64,000 nt of DNA from Actinomadura viridilutea (GCA_003001795.1 PVNI01000003.1:491914-555913), one strand, 5' to 3'. Shown: positions 1 through 9,957, counted from the first letter of the stretch. Notes: generated by a model not told the origin, from the letters alone. Numbers and translations: made by a program.

Positions 1-677
1 GGCAGGCCGACCACGTCATGGCTCACGCTCTCCACCCGTTCGCGCGTGATGAACCCCAGGTCGTCGCCCAGGTTGTAGAGCGTGCCCAGGAAACTGCCCG
101 CGACCGCGAACGGGGTCAGCAGGTACGCGCCGCTCAACGGCGCGTACACGAACCAACGTGGGCGGATCCGCGCCAGGACGCGCTCGGGCGCGCGCACCGG
201 CTCCTCCGGGGACACAGTGCGGCCCGTCAAGAGAAGGCGCAGCCGTTCGGCCTCCTGCCGCGAGACGGCGTTCAGCACGCCCTCTCCCCCGTCCGCGCCC
301 GCGTCGATGTGCACGATGGCCAGTCGCAGCAGCCAGTGCGGGAGCGCGGCGCTGACGTCGACGCCGCGGATGCGGTCGCGCGGGATCGCCTTGACCGAAC
401 GGCCGATGAGGGAGCGGCGCAGCTCCAGCCGGTCGTCGTAGAGCGTGTAGGTGAACGTCGCCCAGGTCGCCACATGCACGACCAGCCCGAAGGCCAGCCC
501 CGCCAGGGTGAAGTAGAACGCCGTGGACAGGCCGCCCACGACGAGCCCGGCGGCCCCGGCCGCCAGCAGCGCGAGCAGTTCCCGCACGGCGCCCACGACG
601 AACGTCAGCGGATGCAGCCGCGCCGCGCGCGGCCGCGCGGCGCGCACGGTGCGGGAGTCGGCGGAGGGCGCGTTCAC
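1..677 (-). CDS. PH domain-containing membrane protein, C-terminus off the window
   Basis: Open frame running off the left edge; the GTG start (677) overlaps the stop of the upstream gene by GTGA, so the two are translationally coupled. The translation begins VNAPSADSRTVR, has hydrophobic segments at about residues 30-75, then a bacterial PH (DUF304/bPH2) stretch including LYDDRLELRRSLIGRSVKAI and VDVSAALPHWLLRLAIVHI. This matches the YdbT half of YdbS/YdbT-type paired membrane proteins, which usually carry repeated bPH2 domains; only the first part is visible. Family function is poorly defined (membrane-associated). Confident as a gene, moderate on the family. Confidence 0.75.
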   Translation of the reverse strand, partial: MNAPSADSRTVRAARPRAARLHPLTFVVGAVRELLALLAAGAAGLVVGGLSTAFYFTLAGLAFGLVVHVATWATFTYTLYDDRLELRRSLIGRSVKAIPRDRIRGVDVSAALPHWLLRLAIVHIDAGADGGEGVLNAVSRQEAERLRLLLTGRTVSPEEPVRAPERVLARIRPRWFVYAPLSGAYLLTPFAVAGSFLGTLYNLGDDLGFITRERVESVSHDVVGL

Positions 678-1246
678 GTGGCGTCGTCGCGCAGGTCGTG
701 CGCCCGGTGGGCGAGCCGTTCGGCCAGGCGCGCGGCGACGTCCACCGGCAGCCCGGCGACCTCGGACGACCCGGCGTGCGAGGCGGTGTTGATCTCGATG
801 GTGGCCAGGCCCAGCATGCGCTCGATCCAGCCCTGCTCGGTGTCGACGGTCTGGATGCGGCTCACCGGGACCAGCAGCCACTCGCGGTTGAACCACCCCG
901 TCCGGGTGTAGACGACGTCGGCGCTCACCTCCCAGCGGTGCACCCGGTACCGCCACACCGGCGCGAGCACCGTCATGACCGCCCCGACGGCGGCCACCAC
1001 GACGGGCAGCCACCAGACGCGCTGGCCCAGCCACCCGAGCAGGCCGTCCCAGCGCCGCGCGCCGTCCCAGCCGTCGACCCAGGCGGCCGCGCCCCAGGCC
1101 AGGCCGGAGGCCAGGCCCCACAGCAGGGCCGACTCGATCGCCCACTGCGCGATGGCCCGGCGCGCGACCCGGTGCGCGGGCGGCCGCAGGCGCGGCGGGT
1201 GCGACGTCCCGCCGCCGGGCTCCTGGGTGCGCCGCACCGTCGTCAC
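674..1246 (-). CDS. PH domain-containing membrane protein (YdbS-like)
   Basis: 190 residues from a GTG start (VTTVRRTQEPGGG); longer upstream in-frame extensions have no family support. Two membrane segments lie at about residues 30-50 and 65-90, followed by one bPH2 domain with YRVHRWEVSADVVYTRTGWF and VPVSRIQTVDTEQGWIERMLGL, the typical DUF304 core. Its stop overlaps the start of the following PH protein, giving the usual YdbS-YdbT pair. Known of the family: short integral membrane proteins with a cytoplasmic PH fold; no enzymatic role established. Confidence 0.8.
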   Translation of the reverse strand: MTTVRRTQEPGGGTSHPPRLRPPAHRVARRAIAQWAIESALLWGLASGLAWGAAAWVDGWDGARRWDGLLGWLGQRVWWLPVVVAAVGAVMTVLAPVWRYRVHRWEVSADVVYTRTGWFNREWLLVPVSRIQTVDTEQGWIERMLGLATIEINTASHAGSSEVAGLPVDVAARLAERLAHRAHDLRDDAT

Positions 1247-1526
1247 GCCACCGAGTTTAGGACGCCCGTCCCCCCTCACCAGGTCACTTGCCGCCGCCGC
1301 GCCCGGCCGGACGCGGCTCTCGAGCGATCTGTCAGACCCGTGTGCGATGGTGGCCGGAACGGTCCCCGAACCGCCGGCATCGCGTCGGCGACGCCGGGAA
1401 AAAGGAGGTGCGCGGCGGCCGGGGCACCGCGTAGTTTGTCCGGTCTCATGACGAGAACCGCCTTTCGCTGGCCCAGGTCGATCCACCGGCGATCGACCTC
1501 GTGACCATGGACCGAGGAGCCCATCC

Positions 1527-2506
<980 letters not shown>

Positions 2507-2510
<4 letters not shown>

Positions 2511-2611
2511 CACAGCCGCAGCGGCGCGGCGCCGTCCGGACCGGCGCGCCCGCGCAAGGGCGAGGCGCCGCCCCGGGGGCGCCGCGACGGGGAACGGGGG
2601 GCGCGCGATGA
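2507..2611 (+). CDS. tiny linking ORF between exporter subunits (uncertain)
   Basis: 34-codon ORF (MTQPQRRGAVRTGAP...) whose ATG overlaps the ATPase stop (ATGA) and whose stop overlaps the permease ATG (ATGA), so it bridges the two genes without a gap. Composition is Arg/Gly/Ala/Pro-rich with no recognisable domain. It may exist only to carry ribosomes from one subunit to the next, or be chance in GC-rich DNA. Confidence 0.25.
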
Positions 2612-3429
2612 CCGCCGCCTCAGCGGCCGCCGGCCTGCCCGAGGCCGCGCCGACCCGCCGGGTCGGCCTCGGCGTCAGCGCCCGCAACGTCGCCACCTTG
2701 GCCTGGCGGAACCTGGTGCAGATCAAGCACAACCCGATGGAGCTGCTGGACCTGTCCATCCAGCCCATCATGTTCGTGCTGCTGTTCGCCTACGTGTTCG
2801 GCCCGCCGATGGCCGGCAGCGTCGACGCCTATCTGCCCATCGTGATCCCCGGCATCATCGCGCAGAACGCGCTGTTCGCCGGCATGACCACCGGCTACGG
2901 GCTGAACGTGGACATCACCAAGGGGGTCTACGACCGGTTCCGCAGCCTCCCGATCGCGCGCGGCGCCCCGCTGTTCGGCCGGATCATCGCCGACACCGTC
3001 AAGCAGGCGTGGTCGATGCTGGTCCTGCTGCTGGTCGGGTTCGCCATCGGCTTTCGGATCGAGACCGGCCCGCTGGGCCTGCTGGCCGCGTTCGGGCTGA
3101 TCCTGCTGTTCGCCCTGCTGTTCACGTGGATCTCGGTGTTCGTCGGGGTGTCGGTCAGCGAGCCGGAGAAGGTGCAGATCTTCGGGTTCACGATCATCTT
3201 CCCGATCACGTTCCTGAGCACCGCGTTCATCAAGCTGTCCCCCGGGACCCCCGACTGGCTGGCGTTCGTCATGCGGAACAACCCCCTGTCGCAGCTGGTC
3301 GAGTCGATCCGCGGCCTGCTGGTGGGCGGCCCGGTGCTGGAGCACGCCTGGATCGCCGTGGCCTGGGGAGCGGCCTTCATGGCGGTCTTCGCCCCGCTGT
3401 CCATCCGCCAGCTCCGCCGCCGCGTCTGA
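2608..3429 (+). CDS. ABC transporter permease, DrrB-type (ABC-2)
   Basis: 273 residues with about six membrane helices. A cytoplasmic lead (to about residue 40) is followed by LLDLSIQPIMFVLLFAYVFG, and the ABC-2 family core YDRFRSLPIARGAPLFGRIIAD lies near residues 105-130. NNPLSQLVESIRGLLVGG near the C-terminus is the conserved ABC-2 signature. Pairs with the ATPase just upstream as a homodimeric exporter half-set. A strong hairpin terminator follows, so the pair forms its own unit. Confidence 0.92.
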   Translation: MTAASAAAGLPEAAPTRRVGLGVSARNVATLAWRNLVQIKHNPMELLDLSIQPIMFVLLFAYVFGPPMAGSVDAYLPIVIPGIIAQNALFAGMTTGYGLNVDITKGVYDRFRSLPIARGAPLFGRIIADTVKQAWSMLVLLLVGFAIGFRIETGPLGLLAAFGLILLFALLFTWISVFVGVSVSEPEKVQIFGFTIIFPITFLSTAFIKLSPGTPDWLAFVMRNNPLSQLVESIRGLLVGGPVLEHAWIAVAWGAAFMAVFAPLSIRQLRRRV

Positions 3430-3457
3430 GCGGACGCGGGGTCCGAGCCGACACGTG

Positions 3458-3493
3458 ACAGCCCCGGACGGCCGACGGGTCGTCCGGGGCTGT
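3458..3493 (+). terminator. hairpin terminator after the DrrAB-type exporter
   Basis: Perfect 13-bp inverted repeat (ACAGCCCCGGACG, 10-nt loop, then its exact complement) between convergent genes. There is no T-run, as is common for high-GC actinomycete terminators; it could serve both strands. Confidence 0.75.
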
Positions 3494-3547
3494 CGTGTCC
3501 TCCGCCTGGGCCGCCGCGCCCGAGGGGCGGCTCCCCGCCCGCGCGGA

Positions 3548-4915
3548 TCAGGCGGCGTTCTCCTTCTCCTTGGGCTTGGCGTCGGCGAGCGCGGCCAGCT
3601 GGAAGTCGGCGCGCGGCTGCTCGATGATGCCCAGCGAGACGGTCTCGCGCTTGAGGAACAGCGCCAGCGTCCAGTCGGCCAGGACCCGGATCTTGCGGTT
3701 GAGGGTCGGCACCCGCAGGCCGTGGTAGGTGCGGTGCATGAACCAGGCGGGCCAGCCCTTCACCCGGAAGCCGTAGGTGTAGGCGACGCCCTTGTGGAGG
3801 CCGAGACCGGCCACCGCGCCCACGTTGTTGTGCACGTACGGCTTGAGGGGCTTGCCGCGCAGCGACCGCACCAGGTTGTCGGCGAGCACCTTGGCCTGGC
3901 GGACCGCGTGCTGGGCGTTCGGCGGGCAGGTCATGCCGTCCTGCGTCAGGTCCGGGACGGCCGCGTTGTCGCCGGCGGTGAACGCGCGCACCAGGCCCTC
4001 GATGGTGAGGTACTCGGTGGCCTTGACGCGGCCGCGCTCGTCCAGCGGCAGGTCGCTGTTGCGCACGACCGGGGCGGCCTTGACGCCCGCGTTCCACACC
4101 AGCGTGCCCGCCGGGAACCGGCTGCCGTCCGACAGCTCGATCTCGCCGTCCACCGCGGACTTCAGCAGGGTCTTCAGCTTGACGTCGATGCCGCGGCCGC
4201 GCAGCTGCTCGGCGGTCCACTTGCCCATGTCCGGCCCCACCTCGGGCAGGATCCGGTCGGCCGCCTCGACGAGGATGAACCGCAGATCCTGGGGGGTGAC
4301 CTTGCGCATGTACGTGACCGCGTCGCGGGTCATGTCCTCCAGCTCGGCGACCGCCTCCACGCCGGCGAAGCCGCCGCCGACGAACACGAAGGTCAGCGCC
4401 TTGCGGCGGACCTCCTCGTCGTCGGTGGACTCGGCGATCTCCAGCTGCTGCAGCACGTGGTTGCGCAGGTGGATGGCCTCGCCGATGGTCTTCAGGCTGA
4501 TGCCGTGCTCGGCCAGGCCGGGGATCGGCAGGATGCGCGGCACCGCGCCGGCCGCCATCACCAGGTAGTCGTAGGAGATCCGCTCGGGCGGCCCGGCCAG
4601 CGGCTGCACGATCGCCCACCCCTCGCCGTGGTTCAGCTCGGTCACCCGGGCGTTGCGCACGGTGCAGCGCGGCAGCACGCGCCGCAGCGGCACCACCACG
4701 TGCCGCGGCGAGATGTTCCCGGCGGCGGCCTCGGGCAGGAACGGCTGGTAGGTCATGTACGAGTTGGGGTCGACGACTGTGATCTTCACCTCGCCGCGCT
4801 TGAGCTCGCGGCGCAGCTTCTTCTGCAGCCGCAGCGCGGTGTACATGCCCACGTAGCCGCCACCCACGATGAGGATGTGGGGAGCGCCAGGGGTCTCCTC
4901 GACGGTCCTGGCCAT
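3548..4915 (-). CDS. ndh: type II NADH dehydrogenase (NADH:quinone oxidoreductase)
   Basis: 455-residue single-subunit flavoenzyme that moves electrons from NADH to the quinone pool at the inner membrane face without pumping protons. FAD-binding GGGYVG lies at residues 18-23 after the start; the second dinucleotide fold has VFVGGGFAGVEAVAELEDM (NADH). The family TAGDNAAVPD flavin motif is present, and a C-terminal amphipathic segment (LNRKIRVLADWTLALFLKRE) fits membrane anchoring. It is monocistronic: a terminator-like hairpin is shared with the convergent exporter, and a perfect Rex-type operator sits 27 bp upstream of the ATG. That operator suggests repression when NAD+ is high and induction when NADH accumulates. 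Confidence 0.93.
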   Translation of the reverse strand: MARTVEETPGAPHILIVGGGYVGMYTALRLQKKLRRELKRGEVKITVVDPNSYMTYQPFLPEAAAGNISPRHVVVPLRRVLPRCTVRNARVTELNHGEGWAIVQPLAGPPERISYDYLVMAAGAVPRILPIPGLAEHGISLKTIGEAIHLRNHVLQQLEIAESTDDEEVRRKALTFVFVGGGFAGVEAVAELEDMTRDAVTYMRKVTPQDLRFILVEAADRILPEVGPDMGKWTAEQLRGRGIDVKLKTLLKSAVDGEIELSDGSRFPAGTLVWNAGVKAAPVVRNSDLPLDERGRVKATEYLTIEGLVRAFTAGDNAAVPDLTQDGMTCPPNAQHAVRQAKVLADNLVRSLRGKPLKPYVHNNVGAVAGLGLHKGVAYTYGFRVKGWPAWFMHRTYHGLRVPTLNRKIRVLADWTLALFLKRETVSLGIIEQPRADFQLAALADAKPKEKENAA

Positions 4916-4941
4916 CGACGGCCTCCTCTGTCACGGTCGGC

Positions 4942-4959
4942 TTGTGAATACATTCACAA
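4942..4959 (-). promoter_or_regulatory. Rex-type operator upstream of ndh
   Basis: Perfect 18-bp palindrome TTGTGAATACATTCACAA, 8+2+8. It fits the Rex consensus TTGTGAANNNNTTCACAA known from Streptomyces and Gram-positives. On the minus strand a -10-like TAGTTT overlaps its edge (4963-4958), so bound Rex would block ndh transcription. The rest of the 400-bp gap to 5315 shows a TTGACA hexamer on the minus strand (about 5028) and no gene. Confidence 0.8.
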
Positions 4960-5315
4960 ACTATCCGACCGACCCAGGTCTAGACCAATCGTTTTGAGGC
5001 GAAAAACGACAGAAGTTGCTGGAGTGTCAACTTGGAACGCTCGCAGCCGCGTGAACTTCATCACCTCTTTCCCATGAACCGGACGACATGGGACGTACTT
5101 CACAGATCATCGACTCGGCCCGCGAATCTCACGCGCCTCGGGGTTCACAGGGGGGAAAGACCCGTTCCACCCCTCTCGAACCCCTAAGGTGGGGCCGAAC
5201 GCGGCAAGGGGGCGCCGCCGGCCAGGCGCGGTCCCCGAGGCCGCCCGCGACCGAACCGTCAAGTTGACCCGAGTCCGGCGGGGCGCGGCGTACGATCTCG
5301 CCCGGGAGCGTATCG

Positions 5316-5912
5316 ATGATGAGCAGACACCGGCGTCCGGTCACGGCCACCGCGGCCGCCGTGGCGCTCGCCGGCGCGCTGAGCGGCTGCGGTCTGATCG
5401 GCCTGCCGCAGAACCAGAGCGCCGAACTGGCGGAGTGGTTCACCGTCACCAGTCCGGTGTTCCGCGATGGCCACGACTTGCCCACGCGGTACGCCTGCGC
5501 GACGTACCCTGGCGGTCAGGGCAAGACCCCGCCGTTGCGGTGGTCGGGGACCCCGGCCGGAACCAAGTCCTTCGCGATCGTCATGGACGACCCGGACGGA
5601 CCCGAGGGCGCCTACGTGCACTGGGTCATCGCCGGGATCGACGGGACCACCCAGCAGATCGTCGAGGGCGCCCGCCTGGAGAAGACGGTCGAGGGCCTCA
5701 ACACCGGCAACAAGGTGGGCTACACGCCGCCGTGTCCACCCAGGGGCGAGCGGCACCGGTACCGGTACACCATCTACGCGCTCGACGTGCCGAACGACAG
5801 ACCGCTGTTCCGCAGCGGGGCGCCGCTGGAGGAGTCGCTCGGCGCCATCGCCGAGCACACCGTGGGCCGGGGCCGGATCACGGGGAGATTCGGAGACGAG
5901 CAGACGCGTTGA
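5316..5912 (+). CDS. PEBP-like (YbhB/YbcL) lipoprotein
   Basis: 198 residues. A lipoprotein signal (RRPVTATAAAVALAGALSGC) has the lipobox LSGC with Cys at about residue 25, so it should be anchored outside the membrane. The mature part carries the Raf-kinase-inhibitor-like/PEBP core: RYACATYPGGQGKTPPLRWSG, KSFAIVMDDPDGPEGAYVHWV and GYTPPCPPRGERHRYRYTIY, with the conserved DDPD, HW and PPxPP ligand-pocket motifs. Bacterial members have no firm role; some inhibit proteases or bind small anions. Two consecutive ATGs exist; the first is used here. Confidence 0.85.
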   Translation: MMSRHRRPVTATAAAVALAGALSGCGLIGLPQNQSAELAEWFTVTSPVFRDGHDLPTRYACATYPGGQGKTPPLRWSGTPAGTKSFAIVMDDPDGPEGAYVHWVIAGIDGTTQQIVEGARLEKTVEGLNTGNKVGYTPPCPPRGERHRYRYTIYALDVPNDRPLFRSGAPLEESLGAIAEHTVGRGRITGRFGDEQTR

Positions 5913-6055
5913 CCGTGGGGCCGCTGAGCGCAGGGGGGCAGGGGCCGCCCCAACGGGGGCGCGGACGACAGCGGCGCGGGGGCCGACCAGCGGGTCGGCT
6001 GGTACGCGCCAGGCGAGGGCAGATGTGCGCGAATGGTGTGACAACGGTCATAGCG

Positions 6056-6091
6056 GTCGGTCAGAATCGGTCTGTCGGTCAGAATCGGTCT
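6056..6091 (+). repeat. 18-bp tandem direct repeat upstream of 6196
   Basis: Two exact adjacent copies of GTCGGTCAGAATCGGTCT (6056-6073 and 6074-6091), about 105 bp before the next start codon. The spacing suits a promoter-proximal binding site with two operators, but no known regulator motif is recognised. The remaining intergenic bases hold no gene. Confidence 0.7.
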
Positions 6092-6195
6092 AGGTCCCCC
6101 GGGATCGGGCCGCCGACGACCGGACGGTCGGCAATCGGGACGAACCCGCAGGCCCCGCTGACGCATCTCGTCGGGCCAAGGCATTGGGTGGTGGC

Positions 6196-8055
6196 ATGAC
6201 AACTTACATCGTGGTCTTCGGCCTGATCGTGGTCGTCGTCCTGGTGGTCGTCCTGGTGGCCCTCGGCCTGCGGGCCAGCCGGGCGAGCCGGGACGACGAC
6301 GACTGGATGGCCGACGAGCAGCCGCCCCGCGGCTTGCGGTCCGGCGGGCACCCCGACGAGGCCGCCGACGACGGCTACGGCTACGAAGGCGGCTACGAGG
6401 ACGGCTACGACCAGGGCCGCGGCGAGCCCCAGGGCGGCTACGACCGCCGCGTCGCCGGCGGCTCGGGTCCGCTCGCCGCGCCGACCCCGGCGCAGGCGGG
6501 CGCCGACGCGGAGGAGATGGAGGACGACGACTACTGGGCCACCATCACCTTCGACAAGCCCAAGTTCCCCTGGCAGCACGACAAGCAGGACCAGGCGGAG
6601 GTCGACCCGGCCGAGGACCCGCTGCTCGCCCAGGGCCAGCAGGACCAGCCCGCGGAGCCGCCCATGCCGCAGCAGCCGGTCTCGGCGGGCGCCGACATGC
6701 CCGGCGGCCCCGCCCAGGGCGGACGCGGCGCGGGCCCCCAGCAGGCGCCGCCGCAGCAGTCCTTCCCCCCGGCCGCGCACCTGGCGGCCGACCCCGGCGC
6801 CACCACCCGCCTGTCGGGCGACCCGAGCGCGACCTCCCACCTGCCCGGCGACCCGGGCGCGACCGCGAACGACCCCCTGCCCCCCGAGATCGTGGGCCAG
6901 GCCCAGGCGGCGTACGGCGCCGGCCCCCAGGACCAGCCGGCCTACGGGAGCGCGGACCCGTCCCCGTTCGGCCCGCCCTCCGGCGGGCAGGAGCCGTCGT
7001 ACGGCTCCGGGACGTCCGGCGCCTCCGGGGCGGACCAGTCCGCGCCGTTCGGCGGCGACCCGCTCGGCACCGGCGGCTCCCCCTCTTACGGCACGACCGG
7101 GCCGATGGCCCGTCCCGAGGGCTTCGACCGGCCGCTGTCCTCGTCCGGCACCGGAGCCCCGGCGGGCGGCTCCGACGCCCTGGGGCTGTCCCTCGGCCGC
7201 ACGGACGAGCACCCCGTGCGCGGCCTCGGCGACCTGGGCCGCGCTCCTGAGCCCGCCGACCACGGCGGCTACGGGGCGACGCCGCCCGCGCCGCCCCCGG
7301 CCGCGCCGACGCCCGCCCCGTCGGCTCCCGCCGCCTCGGGCTCCGGATCGAAGTCGGGCGACGACCACAAGCTGCCCACAGTGGACGAGCTGCTGCAGCG
7401 GATCCAGAACGAGCGGTCCGCCAGCGCCGGCACCGCCCCGCGCCCGGCGCCCACAACGCCGCCCCCGTCCGATCCCGAGCCGTCCGGCTCCTCGTTCGGC
7501 GGCTCCCGCACCGACCCGCTGAGCGACCCGCTCGGCTCCGGCGGCTCCTCGTTCGGCTCGCCCGGCTCGACCGGCCCGTGGTCGACGCCGTCGCCGTCGA
7601 CGGGCCTGGGCGGGTACGGCTCCGGCGGCCAGAGCGGCGGCGACGCGTATCCGACGTCCCCCGCCTACGGCGACTCCTCCCGGTTCGACGACCCGCTGAA
7701 CACCGGCCGCGACTCTTTCGGCTCCTCGTTCACGGGCGCGGGCGACCAGCAGCCCTCCAGCGAGCCCCGCTACACCGACTTCAGCGGCAGCAGCTTCAGC
7801 CCCAGCGACCCGTTGGGGATCGACTCCTCCGCCGGGTCGAGCGGGGGCACGCCCCCCGGCGGCGGCTTCGGCGACCCGGGCGCCACCCAGGTCTACGGCG
7901 GGGGCTACTACGGCTCCCAGCAGGGGTACCCGGGCTCCCAGCCCCCGCCCGGAGGCTCCCAGGACCAGAACGGCGGCTACGGGTCGTCCTACCCCGGCGG
8001 CCCCTCCCGCGGCGAGCCCGACGACTGGGAGAGCCACCGCGACTACCGCCGCTGA
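6196..8055 (+). CDS. single-pass membrane protein with long disordered tail
   Basis: 619 residues from ATG (a TTG 12 bp upstream is an alternative). A strong membrane helix (IVVFGLIVVVVLVVVLVALGL) lies at residues 4-24; everything after is Gly/Pro/Ser/Asp-rich and predicted disordered. There is an acidic patch (RDDDDWMADE), a short ordered stretch DDYWATITFDKPKFPW near 110, degenerate DPGATTRL/DPSATSHL/DPGATAND repeats near 200, and a likely helix LPTVDELLQRIQNERSAS near 400. I do not recognise a family; an N-terminal anchor with a long cytoplasmic tail suggests a scaffold or partner-binding protein. Codon use matches its neighbours and a terminator hairpin follows. Confidence 0.8.
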   Translation: MTTYIVVFGLIVVVVLVVVLVALGLRASRASRDDDDWMADEQPPRGLRSGGHPDEAADDGYGYEGGYEDGYDQGRGEPQGGYDRRVAGGSGPLAAPTPAQAGADAEEMEDDDYWATITFDKPKFPWQHDKQDQAEVDPAEDPLLAQGQQDQPAEPPMPQQPVSAGADMPGGPAQGGRGAGPQQAPPQQSFPPAAHLAADPGATTRLSGDPSATSHLPGDPGATANDPLPPEIVGQAQAAYGAGPQDQPAYGSADPSPFGPPSGGQEPSYGSGTSGASGADQSAPFGGDPLGTGGSPSYGTTGPMARPEGFDRPLSSSGTGAPAGGSDALGLSLGRTDEHPVRGLGDLGRAPEPADHGGYGATPPAPPPAAPTPAPSAPAASGSGSKSGDDHKLPTVDELLQRIQNERSASAGTAPRPAPTTPPPSDPEPSGSSFGGSRTDPLSDPLGSGGSSFGSPGSTGPWSTPSPSTGLGGYGSGGQSGGDAYPTSPAYGDSSRFDDPLNTGRDSFGSSFTGAGDQQPSSEPRYTDFSGSSFSPSDPLGIDSSAGSSGGTPPGGGFGDPGATQVYGGGYYGSQQGYPGSQPPPGGSQDQNGGYGSSYPGGPSRGEPDDWESHRDYRR

Positions 8056-8064
8056 CACTCGCGG

Positions 8065-8103
8065 AACGCGCCCGTCGGCCCTCACAGGCCCGGCGGGCGC
8101 GTT
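8065..8103 (+). terminator. hairpin terminator after the disordered membrane protein
   Basis: 10-bp inverted repeat AACGCGCCCG ... CGGGCGCGTT with an additional GGCC/GGCC inner stem, 10 bp after the stop codon and followed by GCTTTAC. Confidence 0.7.
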
Positions 8104-8228
8104 GCTTTACGCCCTCACGACCGGTCACGGAAAAGCGGCCACGTCGGCCTCCTGGCGCACCGCACCACGCGTGCCTGCCGCGGAGGCCGGCGTCGAGCAG
8201 GTACGCGCGCACTGGTAGGAAGGGGGGC

Positions 8229-8999
8229 GTGACCGGCGATATCACACCAGCGCGCTCATCCTCGCCGCATGCCCGCTGGTGGGCCCCCTGGGCGGATCGG
8301 CGCCCCCGCGGCCCGCAAGCGGACGATTCAGAGGCGTCGGCCGGCGCCCTGCTGCTGGACGGGGTGCGCGAGTACCACGGCAGCACGGCGCCCCTGGTCC
8401 GTCCGATCATGGCGGAGCTGGCGTTCGAGCAGAAGCCGGAGCACCTGTTCATCACGTGCGTGGACTCGCGGGTGGTGCCGAACACCATCACCGCCAGCGG
8501 CCCCGGCGACCTGTTCATCAACCGCAACGTCGGCAACCTGGTGCCGCGGTACGGCTCCCGCACGCCGGACGACTCGGTGGCCGCCACCGTCGAATACGCG
8601 GTCGACGTCCTGGACATCCGCACCATCACCGTGTGCGGCCACTCCAACTGCGGCGCGATGGCGGCGCTGCTGGCCGGGGGCCGGGAGGTGCGTCACCTTA
8701 CTTCCCTGACCCGCTGGCTCAGGCACGGCCTTCCCAGCCTGACCCGCTTCCTCGACGCCGAGCCGAGCGGGGACGCGCCGCCGCTGACGCGCCTCTGCCA
8801 GATCAACGTGGCGCAGCAGCTGGACAACCTGCTCACCTATCCGTGGCTGCGCGAACGGGCGGAGGCCGGCGATCTCGAACTCATCGGGCTCTTCCTGGAC
8901 CTGGAGACGGCCGTGGTGCACGTCCTGGACCGGTCGTCGGGGGCGTTCGTCCCTGTCCCGGACGACGCCCCCGACGAGGCTTCCACGAACGCGTCCTGA
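8229..8999 (+). CDS. beta-class carbonic anhydrase
   Basis: 256 residues from a GTG start preceded by a GGAAGGGGGG ribosome site. Converts CO2 and water to bicarbonate. Zinc ligands and the catalytic dyad are visible: Cys77 and Asp79-Arg81 in TCVDSR, His138 and Cys141 in CGHSNCGAM. The core from REYHGSTAPLVRPIMAELAF onward resembles the carbonic-anhydrase domain fused to SulP transporters, but no transporter domain is present and the first 40 residues are a low-complexity lead. A RuBisCO locus lies about 36 kb away, so a link to CO2 supply is possible but not shown. Confidence 0.93.
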   Translation: MTGDITPARSSSPHARWWAPWADRRPRGPQADDSEASAGALLLDGVREYHGSTAPLVRPIMAELAFEQKPEHLFITCVDSRVVPNTITASGPGDLFINRNVGNLVPRYGSRTPDDSVAATVEYAVDVLDIRTITVCGHSNCGAMAALLAGGREVRHLTSLTRWLRHGLPSLTRFLDAEPSGDAPPLTRLCQINVAQQLDNLLTYPWLRERAEAGDLELIGLFLDLETAVVHVLDRSSGAFVPVPDDAPDEASTNAS

Positions 9000-9053
9000 C
9001 CCGAAAGGGCCGCCTGGCGGGCTCCGTCGACGGCCCGCCGTCCGTCCCCGCCA

Positions 9054-9251
9054 TCAGTGCACGAGCTCTTCCAGGCGCCGCTCCTCGGGGCCGCGGGTGT
9101 ACATCCCGACCGCCCAGCGGTGCCGCCGGGCCCGCGCGTTGGGAGCGGGGAGGCGGGGGTCGTCGCACCGGGTGCTCCGGGCGAAGTCCGCCAGGAAGAC
9201 CAGTGAGGCCAGCAAGGCGGTGAAACCGGCAACGATCGCCACAACGGACAT
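9054..9251 (-). CDS. small single-pass membrane protein
   Basis: 65 residues: an N-terminal helix (SVVAIVAGFTALLASLVFLADFA), then a basic cytoplasmic tail (PNARARRHRWAVGMYTRG). ATG start with GAGAGGAG 6 bases upstream. No family recognised. Convergent with the carbonic anhydrase; a standalone short gene before the rnpB region. Confidence 0.6.
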   Translation of the reverse strand: MSVVAIVAGFTALLASLVFLADFARSTRCDDPRLPAPNARARRHRWAVGMYTRGPEERRLEELVH

Positions 9252-9491
9252 CGGCGCTCCTCTCTCCCCGGGGCCGCCCTCTCGGGGCCGGACCCCGCCG
9301 CCACCGGCCGTCCCCCTGTGATCGGCCGTACTTCGGACGTTAGCCGCGCCGTTTCGACTCAACTGTGTCGTATGACCCGAAGTAGCGAACGGATTGCCGT
9401 TGTTCGCCTCGCCGTCCGATTCCCTCCGCGAAGGCTCCGCCCGCGCCGTCCGGGGAGGCGGCGGATGAATGGCGGATGGATGGGGAAGAGC

Positions 9492-9888
9492 GGCGGACGA
9501 GTCGGCCTGTAGGCCGGGTTCTGTACCGCCGCGGCAGCGGCGGTGACGGCCATCCATCTCGGGTCGCCGTTGCCGACGACCTCTAGCGGTCTACCCGCAG
9601 GCATCGGACGGGCAGCCCTCGAGCGCCTGCGCGGGAAGCGTGCGCTTCCCTTCTTGACCTTGCTCCGGGTGGGGTTTACCGAGCCGCCCACGTCACCGTG
9701 GGCGCTGGTGAGCTCTTACCTCACCGTTTCACCCTTACCACCGGTCGCCCGATGGCGGTATGTTTTCTGTGGCACTGTCCCGCGGGTCACCCCGGGTCGG
9801 CGTTACCGACCACCCTGCCCTGTGGAGCCCGGACCTTCCTCGGCGGGGCGCGAGGCCCCGACGCGGCCGTCCGGCCGGCTCGTCCGCC
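9492..9888 (-). ncRNA. rnpB: RNase P RNA (type A)
   Basis: Catalytic RNA of ribonuclease P, which trims tRNA 5' leaders. On the minus strand the ends pair as helix P1 (GGCGGACGAG ... CTCGTCCGCC). Universal landmarks are present in order: GAGGAAGGTCCGGGCTCC (CR-I), ACAGTGCCACAGAAAACATACC, GGGTGAAACGGTGAGGTAAG (CR-II/III) and, near the 3' end, CGGTACAGAACCCGGCCTAC, the CR-V partner. About 397 nt, normal for actinobacteria. Exact ends are inferred from P1. Confidence 0.95.
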
Positions 9889-9957
9889 GTACGACAAAGC
9901 CTATCGAAGCCCGGCAAGGCGGGAGCGCGCCTCCTGACGGGCGCCGGCCGGGGCCCG

